DNA of 64,000 nt from Acholeplasma granularum ATCC 19168 (GCF_000526235.1 NZ_JAFR01000009.1:62001-126000); one strand, 5' to 3'; numbered from the stretch's first letter, positions 1 to 10,168 are shown. Numbers and translations: made by a program. The notes: generated from the sequence alone by a model not told the origin.

Positions 1-12
1 GAGAATGAAAAA

Positions 13-438
13 ATGGCTATATTAGTTGTTTATTGGAGTGGCACAGGAAATACCGAAGTTATGGCTCAAAATATTTATGATGGCATTATAGAAGCTGGTG
101 TTGAATGCGACTTAAAACAAATTGATGAAGTCCTACCAGATGACATTTTAGATTATGATAAAATTGCTATTGGATGCCCATCCATGGGTATTGAAGAATT
201 AGAACCAGAAGAATTTTTACCTTGGTATGAAGATGTTGAACCACTTTTAGGTGATAAACCATTATTACTCTTTGGCTCTTATGGTTGGGGTGAGGGTGAA
301 TGGATGGATTATTGGCAAGATAGAGTTAATGATTTAGGTTTAAACCTTTTTGAAGAGGGAATTAAAATAGCTTCAATGCCTTCTAGAAAAGAATCAGAAG
401 AAATTAAATTAAAAGCAAAAAGATTTGCAGAAATGTAG
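13..438 (+). CDS. Flavodoxin, short-chain
   Basis: This is a 141-residue flavodoxin, a small FMN-binding electron carrier of the cytoplasm. The N-terminal segment VVYWSGTGNTE (about residues 5-15) is the classical FMN phosphate-binding loop after the first beta strand. The GSYGWGEGEWMD stretch (about residues 88-99) is the second FMN loop, with the aromatic residue that stacks on the isoalloxazine. The length is typical of short-chain flavodoxins. The start is the ATG at 13; the upstream region is cut by the window edge, so its ribosome binding site cannot be judged. A terminator follows directly, so it is probably monocistronic or last in its operon. Its redox partners are not visible. Confidence 0.93.
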   Translation: MAILVVYWSGTGNTEVMAQNIYDGIIEAGVECDLKQIDEVLPDDILDYDKIAIGCPSMGIEELEPEEFLPWYEDVEPLLGDKPLLLFGSYGWGEGEWMDYWQDRVNDLGLNLFEEGIKIASMPSRKESEEIKLKAKRFAEM

Positions 439-441
439 ATT

Positions 442-467
442 AAAAAGGATCTAAAAAATCCTTTTTT
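442..467 (+). terminator. Rho-independent terminator after flavodoxin
   Basis: The arms AAAAAGGAT (442-450) and ATCCTTTTT (458-466) form a 9-bp stem with a 7-nt loop, running into a T stretch, immediately after the flavodoxin stop. Confidence 0.75.
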
Positions 468-509
468 ACTAGTTGATGTATAATGATATAGAAAGGTAGT
501 TTAATAAAT

Positions 510-3449
510 TTGGTTGGTACATTATATACTCAAAGTGCATATTCAATATTAAAATCCACACTTTCTTTAGAAGTGATTTTTGATAATGCTAAAAATAGTA
601 ACCATGATTTTGTAGCAATCACTGATTATCATAACCTACATGCACTATATAAGATTTTAGTTTTAAGTAAAGACTATCAAATGAAAATAATTTTAGGCAT
701 TGAAATGAATTTAATCTTTGAGGATTCAAAAATTAAACTATTAGTTTATGCAAGAAACGACAAAGAACTAGAATATTTAATTAAACTTTCTAGTTATATC
801 TCAATGGAACCAAAATTAAAGTTAATGGATATTATAGATGAGTTAAATCATTTGGTTGTAGTTATTCCAAATACACAAGTGCTATTTACTCATAATTACA
901 ATGATGTGACCATCATAGAAAATATGATGATTAAATTAAAGAATATAATAAATAATTTATTTTTAGGCATATCTAACCAATCAGAATTATATGAATTTAA
1001 TATTACTCCACTGACATTTAAAATAGCTAAAAACTTAAAAATAAAATTACTACCGACTTATCAAAATAGTTATTTTAAAAAAAATGATAAAAAATCATAT
1101 GAAATAATTAGAAAAATAGATAATAGTTCATATACCGATGATCATACCAACTTAAATTTTTTATCAAAAGATGAATTGTTAGAACATTATAGAGACTATA
1201 ATTTTGTATTTGATAATTTAAAACAAGTTTTTTCAAATACCAAATACAACTATTTAAATAATCAACAAGAACTACCAAAGTTTCCTACAAAAGATAATGT
1301 TGAAAGCCATATATATTTAAATGCATTATCTACACTAGGACTTAAAAAAAGATTAAAAAATGTTAGTAATAAAGTATATCATGCATATTTAGAACGATTA
1401 AATCATGAACTAAATGTAATTCATCAAATGGGTTATGATGACTATTTTTTAATAGTTTATGATTTTGTAAGATATGCAAAAACAAATGATGTTTTAGTGG
1501 GTCCAGGACGAGGTAGTGCTGCAGGTAGTTTAGTTGCATACTGTTTAGGAATTACAGAAGTTGATCCTTTAGAATATAATCTCTTGTTTGAAAGATTTTT
1601 AAATATTGATCGTAAAACAATGCCCGATATAGATCTAGACTTTCCAGATGATAAAAGAGACTTAGTTATTGAATATGTAAAGAATAAATACGGGAAAAAC
1701 CATGTAGTAACTATATCCACATTTACAAATCTAACAACAAAAACATCCATGCGAGATATTGCTAGACAAATGGGTATGAGTCAATCAAGGATTAATGCAA
1801 TTGTTGCAAGTCATTCAAAAGGAATACTTGATGAAAGTGACCTTGAAGCAATGGAACTTGTAAGAATTGCACAATTAATTGAAGGTATACCAAGACAAAC
1901 AGGCACACATCCGGCAGGTATTATTATTTCTAAAAATGACTTAACAACCCTTATTCCGTTAACAAACGGACCAAAATCAATATTTCAATCGCAGTTTGAA
2001 GCAAGTGACTTAGAATCACTAGGTTTCTTAAAAATAGATTTTCTAGGTTTAAAAAATCTAAGTATCATTGATCAAGTACTAAAACTTGAAAATAACAAAA
2101 TTAAATTAAGTGAGATTCCTTTAAATGATTCTAAAACATATCAATTATTATCTAATGTTGATGTTGATGGTGTATTCCAATTAGAATCACAAGGTATGAA
2201 AAATACCTTAAGGAAGTTGAAACCTTCTAATTTTGAAGATATAGTTGCTATATTAGCGCTATATAGACCTGGACCTATGCAGTTTATTGATGATTATATT
2301 GAAAGAAGACATGGAAAAAAATATGAGTTACTAGATTCTAGTATTGATCATATATTAGAACCAACATACGGAATTATTGTCTATCAAGAACAAATCATGA
2401 ATATTCTACAACTCTATGCAGGATATAGTCTAAGCGAGGCAGATATAATAAGGCGGGCAATATCTAAAAAGAACAGAGATATTATAGAAAAAGAAAAACT
2501 ATTATTTATAGAAAAATCAAGTCAATTAGGTAAAAATAAAGATCAAGCTCTTAAAATATATAATTATATAGAAAAGTTTGCTGACTACGGATTTAATAGA
2601 AGCCATAGTGTCTCTTATGCTTTAGTTGCCTATCAAATGGCTTACTTAAAAACTCATTACTACATATCCTTTATGAGCGTATTAATGTCTCAAAATGTAT
2701 CTAATACCTCTTCGATAAAAAGTTCAATAAATGAAATGAGTAATAGAAATATTAAAGTATATGGACCAGACATTAATGTGAGTACAACTGAATTTATACC
2801 CTATAAAGACGGTATTTTAGCACCTTTAAGTTTAATAAAGGGAATTGGTAATACAATTACACAAAAAATAATTGAACTTAGACCATTTAAGGATTATAAT
2901 GATTTCAAATCAAAAGTTGCTCAGGTTTTAAATGAAAAATATATTGAAGTTTTAATATATGGTGGGGCACTAGATATATTTGGTTTAAATAAAGCAACTC
3001 TGCTTGATCAAAACAATTTAAATCAGTCAGGCTTTGAAAACTTTTTAGATGATTATAAACATATAGAATTAGATGAATTACCATTTAATATACTTAAAGA
3101 AAAAGAATTAGAAGTACTAGGATTTAATTTAAACTATACGCTTGATAATAGCTTAAGAAAAATCATGTTAAAATATAAGATAAAGCCAATTAATCTTAAT
3201 ATGAATGTTATAAAAACAATTGGTTATATCGAGGATATAAGAGTTATTAAAACCAAAAATGGCGATGATATGGCTTTTATTAAGTTTAATTCTAATGAGG
3301 TTTTAGATCTTATATGCTTTCCTAATGTATATAAAGAATATAAAAATTTATTAAATGAACCATATATCTATATTGAAGCAACCAAAAATAAAAAAGATAA
3401 TAATGAAAACAGTTATATCTTACAAAAATTAAAGAAAGTAAAGGAATAA
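510..3449 (+). CDS. dnaE: DNA polymerase III alpha subunit, DnaE type
   Basis: This is a C-family replicative DNA polymerase; in low-GC Gram-positives DnaE extends RNA primers before PolC takes over. The palm aspartates lie in MPDIDLDFPD (D373, D375), followed by the finger and thumb regions (RPGPMQF, YQEQIM, FADYGFNRSHSVSYA) and a C-terminal OB-fold region. It has 979 residues, slightly shorter than usual. The start is TTG at 510 behind GAAAGG at 491-496. The N-terminal PHP domain is degenerate: where relatives have HLHVHS and TDHGN, this one has TLYTQS and TDYHN, so the metal-binding histidines are lost and no PHP nuclease activity is expected. The M29 peptidase gene follows after 4 bases, suggesting co-transcription. 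Confidence 0.96.
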   Translation: MVGTLYTQSAYSILKSTLSLEVIFDNAKNSNHDFVAITDYHNLHALYKILVLSKDYQMKIILGIEMNLIFEDSKIKLLVYARNDKELEYLIKLSSYISMEPKLKLMDIIDELNHLVVVIPNTQVLFTHNYNDVTIIENMMIKLKNIINNLFLGISNQSELYEFNITPLTFKIAKNLKIKLLPTYQNSYFKKNDKKSYEIIRKIDNSSYTDDHTNLNFLSKDELLEHYRDYNFVFDNLKQVFSNTKYNYLNNQQELPKFPTKDNVESHIYLNALSTLGLKKRLKNVSNKVYHAYLERLNHELNVIHQMGYDDYFLIVYDFVRYAKTNDVLVGPGRGSAAGSLVAYCLGITEVDPLEYNLLFERFLNIDRKTMPDIDLDFPDDKRDLVIEYVKNKYGKNHVVTISTFTNLTTKTSMRDIARQMGMSQSRINAIVASHSKGILDESDLEAMELVRIAQLIEGIPRQTGTHPAGIIISKNDLTTLIPLTNGPKSIFQSQFEASDLESLGFLKIDFLGLKNLSIIDQVLKLENNKIKLSEIPLNDSKTYQLLSNVDVDGVFQLESQGMKNTLRKLKPSNFEDIVAILALYRPGPMQFIDDYIERRHGKKYELLDSSIDHILEPTYGIIVYQEQIMNILQLYAGYSLSEADIIRRAISKKNRDIIEKEKLLFIEKSSQLGKNKDQALKIYNYIEKFADYGFNRSHSVSYALVAYQMAYLKTHYYISFMSVLMSQNVSNTSSIKSSINEMSNRNIKVYGPDINVSTTEFIPYKDGILAPLSLIKGIGNTITQKIIELRPFKDYNDFKSKVAQVLNEKYIEVLIYGGALDIFGLNKATLLDQNNLNQSGFENFLDDYKHIELDELPFNILKEKELEVLGFNLNYTLDNSLRKIMLKYKIKPINLNMNVIKTIGYIEDIRVIKTKNGDDMAFIKFNSNEVLDLICFPNVYKEYKNLLNEPYIYIEATKNKKDNNENSYILQKLKKVKE

Positions 3450-3453
3450 AAAT

Positions 3454-4689
3454 ATGCCTAATAAAATATTATTAGAAAAATATGCAAGACTAGCAGTTGT
3501 TACAGGTGCTAATGTACAAAAAGGACAAATTGTTGTCTTAAGAACATCAACAGAAGCTGTTGAATTAACAAGAGAAGTTGCAAGACAAGCTTATATTGCA
3601 GGTGCAAAAAAAGTACATGTAATTTGGAATGATGAACCAATCTCAAAGTCAGGTTATGAATTTGCATTAACAGAAGATTTAAAGGAAATGCCACAATGGT
3701 CAATTGATCAATACAAATACTTTGTTGACAATAATGCGGCATTCATTTCAATTGTTTCACCAATACCTAATGCACTTGCTGGTGTAGACAGCCAAAAAAT
3801 GCAAGAAGTTATGGTTGAAAATATGAAAAAAATCAATTTCTTTAGAGAACATACAATGGGTAATAAGTCACAATGGACTATTGTTGCAGCATCTAATCCA
3901 TCATGGGCTAAAAAATTATTCCCTGAATTACAAGTTGATGTAGCAGTAGAAAAATTATGGGATGCAATTTTTGGAGCATGTAGAGTATTAATTGACAATG
4001 ATCCGGTTGAAGCATGGAAAGCTCATAATGAGTACTTAAGAAGAAATAATAAAGTACTAAACGATTCAAACTTTAAATCACTACACTTTACAAACAGTTT
4101 AGGAACAGATTTAGTCGTTGAATTAATTGAGGATCATATTTGGGCAGGTGGTTCTGAAAAAGCCGGAAATGGTGTCATTTTTAATCCAAATATACCAACA
4201 GAAGAGTCATTTACTATGCCATTTAAATTTGGTACACAAGGTCGTGTAGTTGCAACTAAACCACTTAATAATGCAGGACGTATTATTGAAGATTTCTGGT
4301 TAGAGTTTAAAGATGGTAAAGTTGTTGATTTTGATGCAAAAGTTGAAAAAGAAGCACTTCAAAACATTTTAGATTTTGATGCAAACTCAAGATATATTGG
4401 TGAAATTGCATTAATTTCTCATGATTCACCAATTTCTAATACAAATATTTTATTTTTAAACACACTATTTGATGAAAATGCAAGTTGCCATATGGCATTA
4501 GGTAGAGCATACCCAATGAATGTTAAAAATGGTAATGAAACACCAATTAACGAACTAGAGAAAAAAGGCTATAACAATTCAATGACACACGTTGACTTCA
4601 TGTTTGGCTCAAAAGATATGAAAATTGTTGGAACAAAACAAGATGGTTCAAAAGTATTAGTGTTTGAAAATGGAAATTTTGTAATTTAA
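3454..4689 (+). CDS. M29 family aminopeptidase (AmpS/PepS-like)
   Basis: This is a cytoplasmic metallo-aminopeptidase of 411 residues, which removes N-terminal residues from peptides. The N-terminal KYARLAVVTGANVQKGQ block is characteristic of the family. Its second half carries the conserved metal-site regions: EESFTMPFK, the ISHDSPISN stretch, the C-terminal CHMALGRAYP and THVDFMFGS. The ATG at 3454 lies 4 bases after dnaE, with AAAGGAA at the end of dnaE serving as ribosome binding site. No terminator is evident behind it; a fresh promoter precedes the next gene. The family is clear; peptide preference cannot be read from the sequence. Confidence 0.92.
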   Translation: MPNKILLEKYARLAVVTGANVQKGQIVVLRTSTEAVELTREVARQAYIAGAKKVHVIWNDEPISKSGYEFALTEDLKEMPQWSIDQYKYFVDNNAAFISIVSPIPNALAGVDSQKMQEVMVENMKKINFFREHTMGNKSQWTIVAASNPSWAKKLFPELQVDVAVEKLWDAIFGACRVLIDNDPVEAWKAHNEYLRRNNKVLNDSNFKSLHFTNSLGTDLVVELIEDHIWAGGSEKAGNGVIFNPNIPTEESFTMPFKFGTQGRVVATKPLNNAGRIIEDFWLEFKDGKVVDFDAKVEKEALQNILDFDANSRYIGEIALISHDSPISNTNILFLNTLFDENASCHMALGRAYPMNVKNGNETPINELEKKGYNNSMTHVDFMFGSKDMKIVGTKQDGSKVLVFENGNFVI

Positions 4690-4721
4690 ACCACAATTAA
4701 AGATCTACTAAAGCAAATAAC

Positions 4722-4750
4722 TTGTGTATATTTCGAATTCGTAATATTAT
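4722..4750 (+). promoter_or_regulatory. Sigma-A-type promoter for FMN reductase gene
   Basis: TTGTGT at 4722-4727, a 17-base spacer and TATTAT at 4745-4750 lie about 43 bases upstream of the reductase start, within the gap after the aminopeptidase gene. Confidence 0.55.
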
Positions 4751-4792
4751 AAGGATGAATAAAAAATATATTAAACAAGGAGATTATAAAAT

Positions 4793-5371
4793 ATGTCAGT
4801 TAAAATAGGAATTGTTCTTGGATCTATTCGTGAAGGTAGAGCAGGAGAAGCGGTAGCTAAATGGGTTTTAGAAAACGCTCAAAATAGAAATGATGAAAAT
4901 GTTACATATGAAATAGTAGATTTAAAATCTTTTGATTTACCATTTTTAGGGTTAGCACCAAACGAAAGCCAAGGTGCAGCAATCAAAAAATGGAGTGAAA
5001 CAATGGCTTCATTTGATGGTTATGTATTAGTAACACCAGAATACAACCACGTAGTACCAGGTGCATTACAAAATGCTTTCCAATTCTTACAACCAGAAGT
5101 TGCTAATAAAGCATTAGCATTTGTAGGTTATGGATGGTTAGGAGCTGCTCGTGGAATTGTTGGATTTAGAGCACATTTAGCATATCAACAAATTGCAATG
5201 ACTCAACAACAAATCAACTTATCATTCCCAACAGATTTTGAAAATGTCATGACTCCGCAACAAGCATTTAAACCAGGTGCATGGCACGATCAAGAATTAA
5301 ACACATTGTTTACACAATTATTAGGCTGGTCTAAAGCATTAAAAGCTTTAAGAGATGGTCAAATTAAATAA
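4793..5371 (+). CDS. NAD(P)H-dependent FMN reductase family protein
   Basis: This 192-residue flavodoxin-like oxidoreductase is of the NADPH-dependent FMN reductase family (YieF/SsuE/azoreductase-like). It shows the GSIREGRAG phosphate loop near residues 10-18 and the family signature TPEYNHVVPGALQNA around residues 82-96. It probably reduces FMN, quinones or similar acceptors with NAD(P)H in the cytoplasm; the substrate is unknown. The start is supported by the ribosome binding site AAGGAGA about 8 bases upstream. It has its own promoter and a terminator shared with the convergent lactonase gene, so it is likely monocistronic. Confidence 0.88.
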   Translation: MSVKIGIVLGSIREGRAGEAVAKWVLENAQNRNDENVTYEIVDLKSFDLPFLGLAPNESQGAAIKKWSETMASFDGYVLVTPEYNHVVPGALQNAFQFLQPEVANKALAFVGYGWLGAARGIVGFRAHLAYQQIAMTQQQINLSFPTDFENVMTPQQAFKPGAWHDQELNTLFTQLLGWSKALKALRDGQIK

Positions 5372-5381
5372 TTAAAAAAAT

Positions 5382-5403
5382 AAGGTCACCTTTCGGTGAC
5401 CTT
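5382..5403. terminator. Bidirectional terminator, FMN reductase / lactonase
   Basis: A 9-bp perfect stem (AAGGTCACC at 5382-5390, GGTGACCTT at 5395-5403) with loop TTTC lies between convergent genes. T-rich tracts flank both sides; the minus-strand tract is the stronger. Confidence 0.8.
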
Positions 5404-5410
5404 TATATTT

Positions 5411-6334
5411 TTATGGAATAAAAAAGATAGATGTAGGTTCTGGTACATTAATTGTTTTTAAAAACTTTAAGGCGCCAGTTTCCGTATTACGCTCAAAGAT
5501 AGCAACATTATTTGATTGTAAGTTGCCTACAACTAAATGTGACTCATCTAGTGAAAGATTAAAGTCTCTTGGGTGTTTACCATGTGAATTGTATATTTTC
5601 TTTAACTTAAGACCGCCATCATCTAAAACTTCAAAATGAGTAATTGCATCAAAACCTCTATTTGAAACATAAAGATGTTTTTGATTAGTAGTTAAGCGAA
5701 TTGCAGCAGATGTAATTCCATTAAAGTTTTTATCTAATGTTTTATATTTTTTAGTAAATTCTAACTTTTCATTGAAAACATAAACTTCTCTTGAATATTC
5801 AGTTAAGCAATAAACAAAACCTTTTTCTGATATAACTAAATGTCTTGGTCCAACACCTTTATGAAGTGTTAAGTCCTTTTTAGGTACTAATTTTAAATCT
5901 TTATCAAACGTATATGTAAAGATTGTATCTAAACCTAAATCACAAACAAACAGTGTTTGGCTATTGACATCATAAACCACTTGATGTGCATGTGAACCTG
6001 TAGGATAGATATAGGTTTGAATCTTTTTAGTTAAAGTTCCATCAAATTTATAAGTGGATATTTGACCTGCATGATAATTTGCTGTAAATATCATTTCCAA
6101 TGATGGTTCATAAAAAATATGAGAAGGTGCACTTGTTTCAGAGTGATCTTCATAAACTAATGTATCATTTTGATAAACTTCTATTCCACCTCTAGCAATT
6201 GTAAATAAATGACCATCTTCAATCGTAAAATAAGTGGGATTAAATAGCCTCATATGTAACGAAACTTTTTCTTCATCGACTAAATAAATTCCTTCAGATG
6301 TATTTTTAGTATATGTACCAACTAAGTATTTCAT
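5411..6334 (-). CDS. Beta-propeller lactonase (6-phosphogluconolactonase-like)
   Basis: This 307-residue protein belongs to the seven-bladed beta-propeller lactonase family (PF10282; YbhE/Pgl type). It starts with the characteristic MKYLVGTYTKNTSEGIY and carries the GPRHLVISEKGF, LYVSNRGFDAI and HPRDFNLSLDESHLVV blade motifs. A plausible role is hydrolysis of 6-phosphogluconolactone in the oxidative pentose phosphate pathway; rpe is also in this window. Other sugar lactones are possible. It reads against its neighbours and has GAGG about 7 bases before the ATG. A minus-strand -10 (TATAAT, 6359-6364) lies upstream. Confidence 0.88.
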   Translation of the reverse strand: MKYLVGTYTKNTSEGIYLVDEEKVSLHMRLFNPTYFTIEDGHLFTIARGGIEVYQNDTLVYEDHSETSAPSHIFYEPSLEMIFTANYHAGQISTYKFDGTLTKKIQTYIYPTGSHAHQVVYDVNSQTLFVCDLGLDTIFTYTFDKDLKLVPKKDLTLHKGVGPRHLVISEKGFVYCLTEYSREVYVFNEKLEFTKKYKTLDKNFNGITSAAIRLTTNQKHLYVSNRGFDAITHFEVLDDGGLKLKKIYNSHGKHPRDFNLSLDESHLVVGNLQSNNVAIFERNTETGALKFLKTINVPEPTSIFFIP

Positions 6335-6460
6335 ATAAATTCCTCGACTTTCTTTACTATTATATCATTTTACTGACTTTCAATAAACATAAGAATATCA
6401 TTAAATAATGTAAAAAAATAAAAAATACTTTGAACTACAAACTTTCTGTATTTAAAACTG

Positions 6461-6487
6461 TAGACAATAATAAAATTATGATATAAT
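6461..6487 (+). promoter_or_regulatory. Promoter for acpP, extended -10
   Basis: An extended -10 element TGATATAAT ends at 6487 and a poor -35 (TAGACA, 6461-6466) lies 15 bases before it. The acpP start is 39 bases downstream. Confidence 0.6.
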
Positions 6488-6525
6488 GATTTGTACATAA
6501 CAGGAAAACTGTAGGAGGTTTTATA

Positions 6526-6759
6526 ATGGCAGATATTTTTGACAAAGTCAAAGCACTTATCGTTGATGAGTTAGCAGTAGATGAAGCTTTAGTAAATCTA
6601 GACTCAAGATTAGTAGAAGATTTAGGAGCAGATTCAATTGATGCTGTGGAATTAATCATGACTGTAGAAGATGAATTTTCTATTGAAATTTCTGATGAAG
6701 TTCTACAAAACATTAAAACTGTGAATGATTTGGTATCATATATCAAAGACAATCAATAG
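6526..6759 (+). CDS. acpP: Acyl carrier protein
   Basis: This 77-residue acidic acyl carrier protein carries growing acyl chains on a phosphopantetheine arm. The attachment serine is S37 in GADSIDAVE, the canonical DSxD/E context. Length and helix pattern match AcpP. A strong ribosome binding site (GTAGGAGGT, 6511-6519) precedes the ATG. It stands alone between its own promoter and terminator, with no fatty-acid synthesis genes beside it. It could serve phospholipid acyl transfer as much as de novo synthesis. Confidence 0.96.
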   Translation: MADIFDKVKALIVDELAVDEALVNLDSRLVEDLGADSIDAVELIMTVEDEFSIEISDEVLQNIKTVNDLVSYIKDNQ

Positions 6760-6766
6760 TAAAAAC

Positions 6767-6795
6767 ATCTCCTCTAGTTTAGGAGATTTTTTTTT
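6767..6795 (+). terminator. Terminator after acpP
   Basis: ATCTCCT (6767-6773) pairs with AGGAGAT (6781-6787) across a 7-base loop, followed by a run of Ts. Confidence 0.85.
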
Positions 6796-6797
6796 GA

Positions 6798-6826
6798 TTG
6801 AAATGTAGTCTATAATTCTATATAAT
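6798..6826 (+). promoter_or_regulatory. Promoter for leuS
   Basis: TTGAAA (6798-6803), a 17-base spacer and a perfect TATAAT (6821-6826) lie immediately after the acpP terminator and 28 bases before leuS. The gap is too short for a T-box leader. Confidence 0.8.
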
Positions 6827-6854
6827 AGAATGTATTGAAATGAGGTAATACCCT

Positions 6855-9266
6855 ATGCAAAATTATGATTTTAGAGAAATTGAAGATAAATGGCAAGAGC
6901 ATTGGTTAAATTTGAAATTATTTAAAACTAAAAATGACCGTTTTCACCCCAAATACTATGTATTAGATATGTTTCCATATCCATCAGCATCAGGTTTACA
7001 TGTTGGGCATATTGAAGGATATACAGCAACGGATATCGTTTCTCGTTTTAAACGTATGCAAGGTTATAATGTTCTACATCCTATGGGTTGGGATGCTTTT
7101 GGTTTGCCTAGCGAACAATATGCACTTGCAACCGGAAAAGATCCAAAATCATTTACATACCAAAACATTAAAAATTTCAAAAGACAAATCATTGAAATGG
7201 GAAAAGGTGTTGACTGGGATAAAGAACTAGCAACAACAGACCCTGAGTATTTTAAATGGACTCAGTGGATTTTTAAGCGCCTATATGAAAAAGGATTAGC
7301 TGTTTTAAAAGATGTTGAAGTTAACTGGTGTGAAGGATTAGGTACAGTATTAGCAAATGATGAAATTGAAATTATTGATGGACAAATGGTATCTGAACGT
7401 GGGCATTATCCAGTTATTAAAAAACCAATGCGTCAATGGGTTTTAAAAATAACAGAATATGCTGATCGCCTATTAGATGATTTAGATTTAGTTGACTGGC
7501 CGGAAAACTTAAAAGAAATGCAAAGAAACTGGATTGGTAAATCCAGTGGAACAGTTATTACATTTGAAGTATCAGGCACTAATCATACTTTTGAAGTATT
7601 TACAACCAGACCAGATACAATTTATGGTGTAACCTATTTGGTATTAGCTCCAGAACATCCATTAGTTGAAGAAATAATCAATGAAGATGAAAGAAAAGAC
7701 GTATTAAAATATATTGAGCAAACTAAAATGAAATCAGATTTAGATAGAATTTCAGATAAATCTAAAACTGGTGTCTTTACTGGTGCATTTGCAAGACATC
7801 CAATGACAAACCAATTAATTCCTATATGGATTGGTGATTACGTATTACCAAATTATGGAAAAGGTGCAGTAATGGCAGTACCAGCACATGATGAACGTGA
7901 CTATGAGTTTGCTATGCAATATGGACTAAACATTATTGAAGTTATAAAAGGTGGAACAGATGGTGCTTTCACAGGTGATGGTATACATCATCATTCAGGT
8001 ATTTTAGATGGCTTATACAATCTTGATGCAATAAAAAAGATAAACGAACATCTAGAAAAAAGAAATATTGGATATACACATCACACATATAAATTAAGAG
8101 ACTGGGTTTTTAGTCGTCAACGTTATTGGGGCGAACCATTTCCTGTAATATATGATGAAGAAGGAAACATTCATTTAGTTCCTGATGACGAATTACCTTT
8201 AGAACTACCTTACTTAGAATACATTAAACCAAGTGGTACAGGTGAATCACCACTTGCAAATGCACACGATTGGTTATATGTAGACCTTAATGGTAAAAAA
8301 GGTAGAAGAGATACCAATACAATGCCACAACTTGCAGGATCAAGCTGGTATTATATTGCTTATATTCTAAAAAATAATCTAGGGTATATACCTTTTGATA
8401 GTAATGAAGCAAAAACAATCTTAGACCAATTTCTACCAGTTGATTTATATGTAGGTGGGACAGAACACGCTGTAGGTCATTTACTTTATACTAGATTTTG
8501 GCATAAATTCTTCTATGACTTAGGCTTTGTAAGTACAAAAGAACCATTTATGAAATTAGTAAATCAAGGTATGATATTAGGTGAAGATCATTCTAAGATG
8601 AGTAAATCTAAAGGAAATAGCGTATCCCCTGATGAATTCTATGATACACATGGTGCAGATGCATTACGTTTATTTGAAATGTTTATGGGACCTTTAGAAG
8701 CTGAGAAACCATGGAGTAACGATGGATTAGATGGCGCTAAAAGATTCTTAGACCGTGTATGGCGTATGTTTGATTTTGAAATTACAAAAGATGATGTTAC
8801 ATCACTTGATACAATACTTCACCAAACAATTAAAAAAGTTACAGAAGATTATGAAAAATTAGCATTTAACACTGCAATTGCTCAAATGATGATATTTGTA
8901 AATGAAGTGTATAAAGTTAAATCAATTGGATCAAAACAAGCAAGAACATTTATTAAGTTATTAAATCCAATTGTCCCACACATTACAGAAGAGATTAATC
9001 AAACAATATTAAATCATCATGAAGAATTAATATATTCTGAATGGCCAACATATGATCCTATACATTTAATTGAAACTGAGGTTGAAATTGTTATTCAAGT
9101 TAATGGTAAATTAAGAGGACGTTTAAAAATGCTTAAAGATTTACCTGAAGTAGATGTAAAAACTGAAGCCTTAAAACATGAAAATGTGGTCAAACATATT
9201 GAAGGCTTAAATGTGGTTAAAGTTATTGTTATACCTAATAAGATCGTAAATATAGTAGTAAAGTAA
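6855..9266 (+). CDS. leuS: Leucyl-tRNA synthetase
   Basis: This class I aminoacyl-tRNA synthetase charges tRNA-Leu. The HIGH signature is HVGH (H49-H52) and the KMSKS loop is at residues 581-585. The editing domain ([12 protein letters not shown], about residues 250-261, and AVPAHDERD) and the C-terminal anticodon-binding region are present. At 803 residues the length is normal for bacterial LeuRS. The start has TGAGG about 9 bases upstream. It has its own promoter and terminator. No defects are seen. Confidence 0.98.
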   Translation: MQNYDFREIEDKWQEHWLNLKLFKTKNDRFHPKYYVLDMFPYPSASGLHVGHIEGYTATDIVSRFKRMQGYNVLHPMGWDAFGLPSEQYALATGKDPKSFTYQNIKNFKRQIIEMGKGVDWDKELATTDPEYFKWTQWIFKRLYEKGLAVLKDVEVNWCEGLGTVLANDEIEIIDGQMVSERGHYPVIKKPMRQWVLKITEYADRLLDDLDLVDWPENLKEMQRNWIGKSSGTVITFEVSGTNHTFEVFTTRPDTIYGVTYLVLAPEHPLVEEIINEDERKDVLKYIEQTKMKSDLDRISDKSKTGVFTGAFARHPMTNQLIPIWIGDYVLPNYGKGAVMAVPAHDERDYEFAMQYGLNIIEVIKGGTDGAFTGDGIHHHSGILDGLYNLDAIKKINEHLEKRNIGYTHHTYKLRDWVFSRQRYWGEPFPVIYDEEGNIHLVPDDELPLELPYLEYIKPSGTGESPLANAHDWLYVDLNGKKGRRDTNTMPQLAGSSWYYIAYILKNNLGYIPFDSNEAKTILDQFLPVDLYVGGTEHAVGHLLYTRFWHKFFYDLGFVSTKEPFMKLVNQGMILGEDHSKMSKSKGNSVSPDEFYDTHGADALRLFEMFMGPLEAEKPWSNDGLDGAKRFLDRVWRMFDFEITKDDVTSLDTILHQTIKKVTEDYEKLAFNTAIAQMMIFVNEVYKVKSIGSKQARTFIKLLNPIVPHITEEINQTILNHHEELIYSEWPTYDPIHLIETEVEIVIQVNGKLRGRLKMLKDLPEVDVKTEALKHENVVKHIEGLNVVKVIVIPNKIVNIVVK

Positions 9267-9278
9267 AAAAAGTTATGA

Positions 9279-9307
9279 AATCAACCTCAAATTGAGGTTG
9301 ATTTTTT
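9279..9307 (+). terminator. Terminator after leuS
   Basis: AATCAACCTCAA (9279-9290) and TTGAGGTTGATT (9292-9303) form a long perfect inverted repeat followed by a T run. Confidence 0.85.
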
Positions 9308-9372
9308 ACTTATAAATAAAGAATGTAGTAAAATATCCTTATCAAATATTAATATAATCGGGGGAAATAAAA

Positions 9373-10116
9373 TTGAGTAAATTGTTAGATAGGATGCAAT
9401 TGATTGCAGACGGGTTAAATAAATTTGAAGATGTTATTTGTCTTTTAGGTCTAGGCAGTTTATATGAAACAGATAGACTTGATGACTACTCGGATCTTGA
9501 TTTTTTCTTGATAGTTAAAAATGGTTGTAAAGATAAATTTATTAAAGACTTAAGTTGGCTATCTAATATACCTGTAACTTACCTTTTTAAAAATACTCCA
9601 GATGGCTATAAATTCTTTTATGAAGATGGAATATATGGTGAGTTTGCAGTATTTTCGGAAGAAGAAATATCTAAGGCACATTACAACAAAGGTAAAATAT
9701 TTTATCTAAAAGAAGGATATGATCCGATTTTGTTGAAAACAGAAAATGAACCAAAACCTAAAACAGTTTATATTGATTATAATATGAATGAGGCATTAAC
9801 CAATATTTATGTAGGATTAACGAGATTAAAAAGAGGTGAGGTATCATCTGCAACTACGTTTATTCAAACATATGCTTATAATAATATATTAGAAATTATT
9901 GATACAATTTTTCCTAAAGAAGAAGGATTTAAAGATTTATATGTAAATGAAAGAAGAATAGAATTTAGACATAGTAATATTTTTCAGATATTATCAAATA
10001 TGAAGCAAGGATATTTAAAAAATAAAGAATCAGCTGGATTTATTATTGATTTTATTAATGAAAATCTTTCACCAAATATTTTCATAATAAATCAAATAAA
10101 GAAACTTCTAGACTAA
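9373..10116 (+). CDS. Nucleotidyltransferase-fold protein, function unknown
   Basis: This 247-residue protein has a nucleotidyltransferase signature near the N-terminus: GLGSLYETDRLDDYSDLDFF (about residues 26-45), that is G-S followed by D-x-D. The arrangement resembles lincosamide and aminoglycoside nucleotidyltransferases, but the remainder gives no recognisable substrate domain. The function is therefore only a possible transfer of a nucleotide to a small molecule. The start is TTG at 9373 behind a GGGGG-containing ribosome binding site just upstream. It is monocistronic between the leuS terminator and its own terminator. Confidence 0.75.
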   Translation: MSKLLDRMQLIADGLNKFEDVICLLGLGSLYETDRLDDYSDLDFFLIVKNGCKDKFIKDLSWLSNIPVTYLFKNTPDGYKFFYEDGIYGEFAVFSEEEISKAHYNKGKIFYLKEGYDPILLKTENEPKPKTVYIDYNMNEALTNIYVGLTRLKRGEVSSATTFIQTYAYNNILEIIDTIFPKEEGFKDLYVNERRIEFRHSNIFQILSNMKQGYLKNKESAGFIIDFINENLSPNIFIINQIKKLLD

Positions 10117-10127
10117 ATATTTACACT

Positions 10128-10156
10128 AAATAAGCGATTTAATCGCTTATTTTTAT
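10128..10156 (+). terminator. Terminator after nucleotidyltransferase-like gene
   Basis: AAATAAGCGATT (10128-10139) and AATCGCTTATTT (10141-10152) form a nearly continuous hairpin with a T-rich tail. Confidence 0.8.
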
Positions 10157-10168
10157 TTGAAAATTGTA

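Noticed and set aside
1457-1750. Minus-strand open frame inside dnaE, and many similar antisense frames in leuS, adhE, polC and the surface genes
   Set aside because: No ribosome binding sites and no family resemblance; they are shadows of the conserved sense frames.
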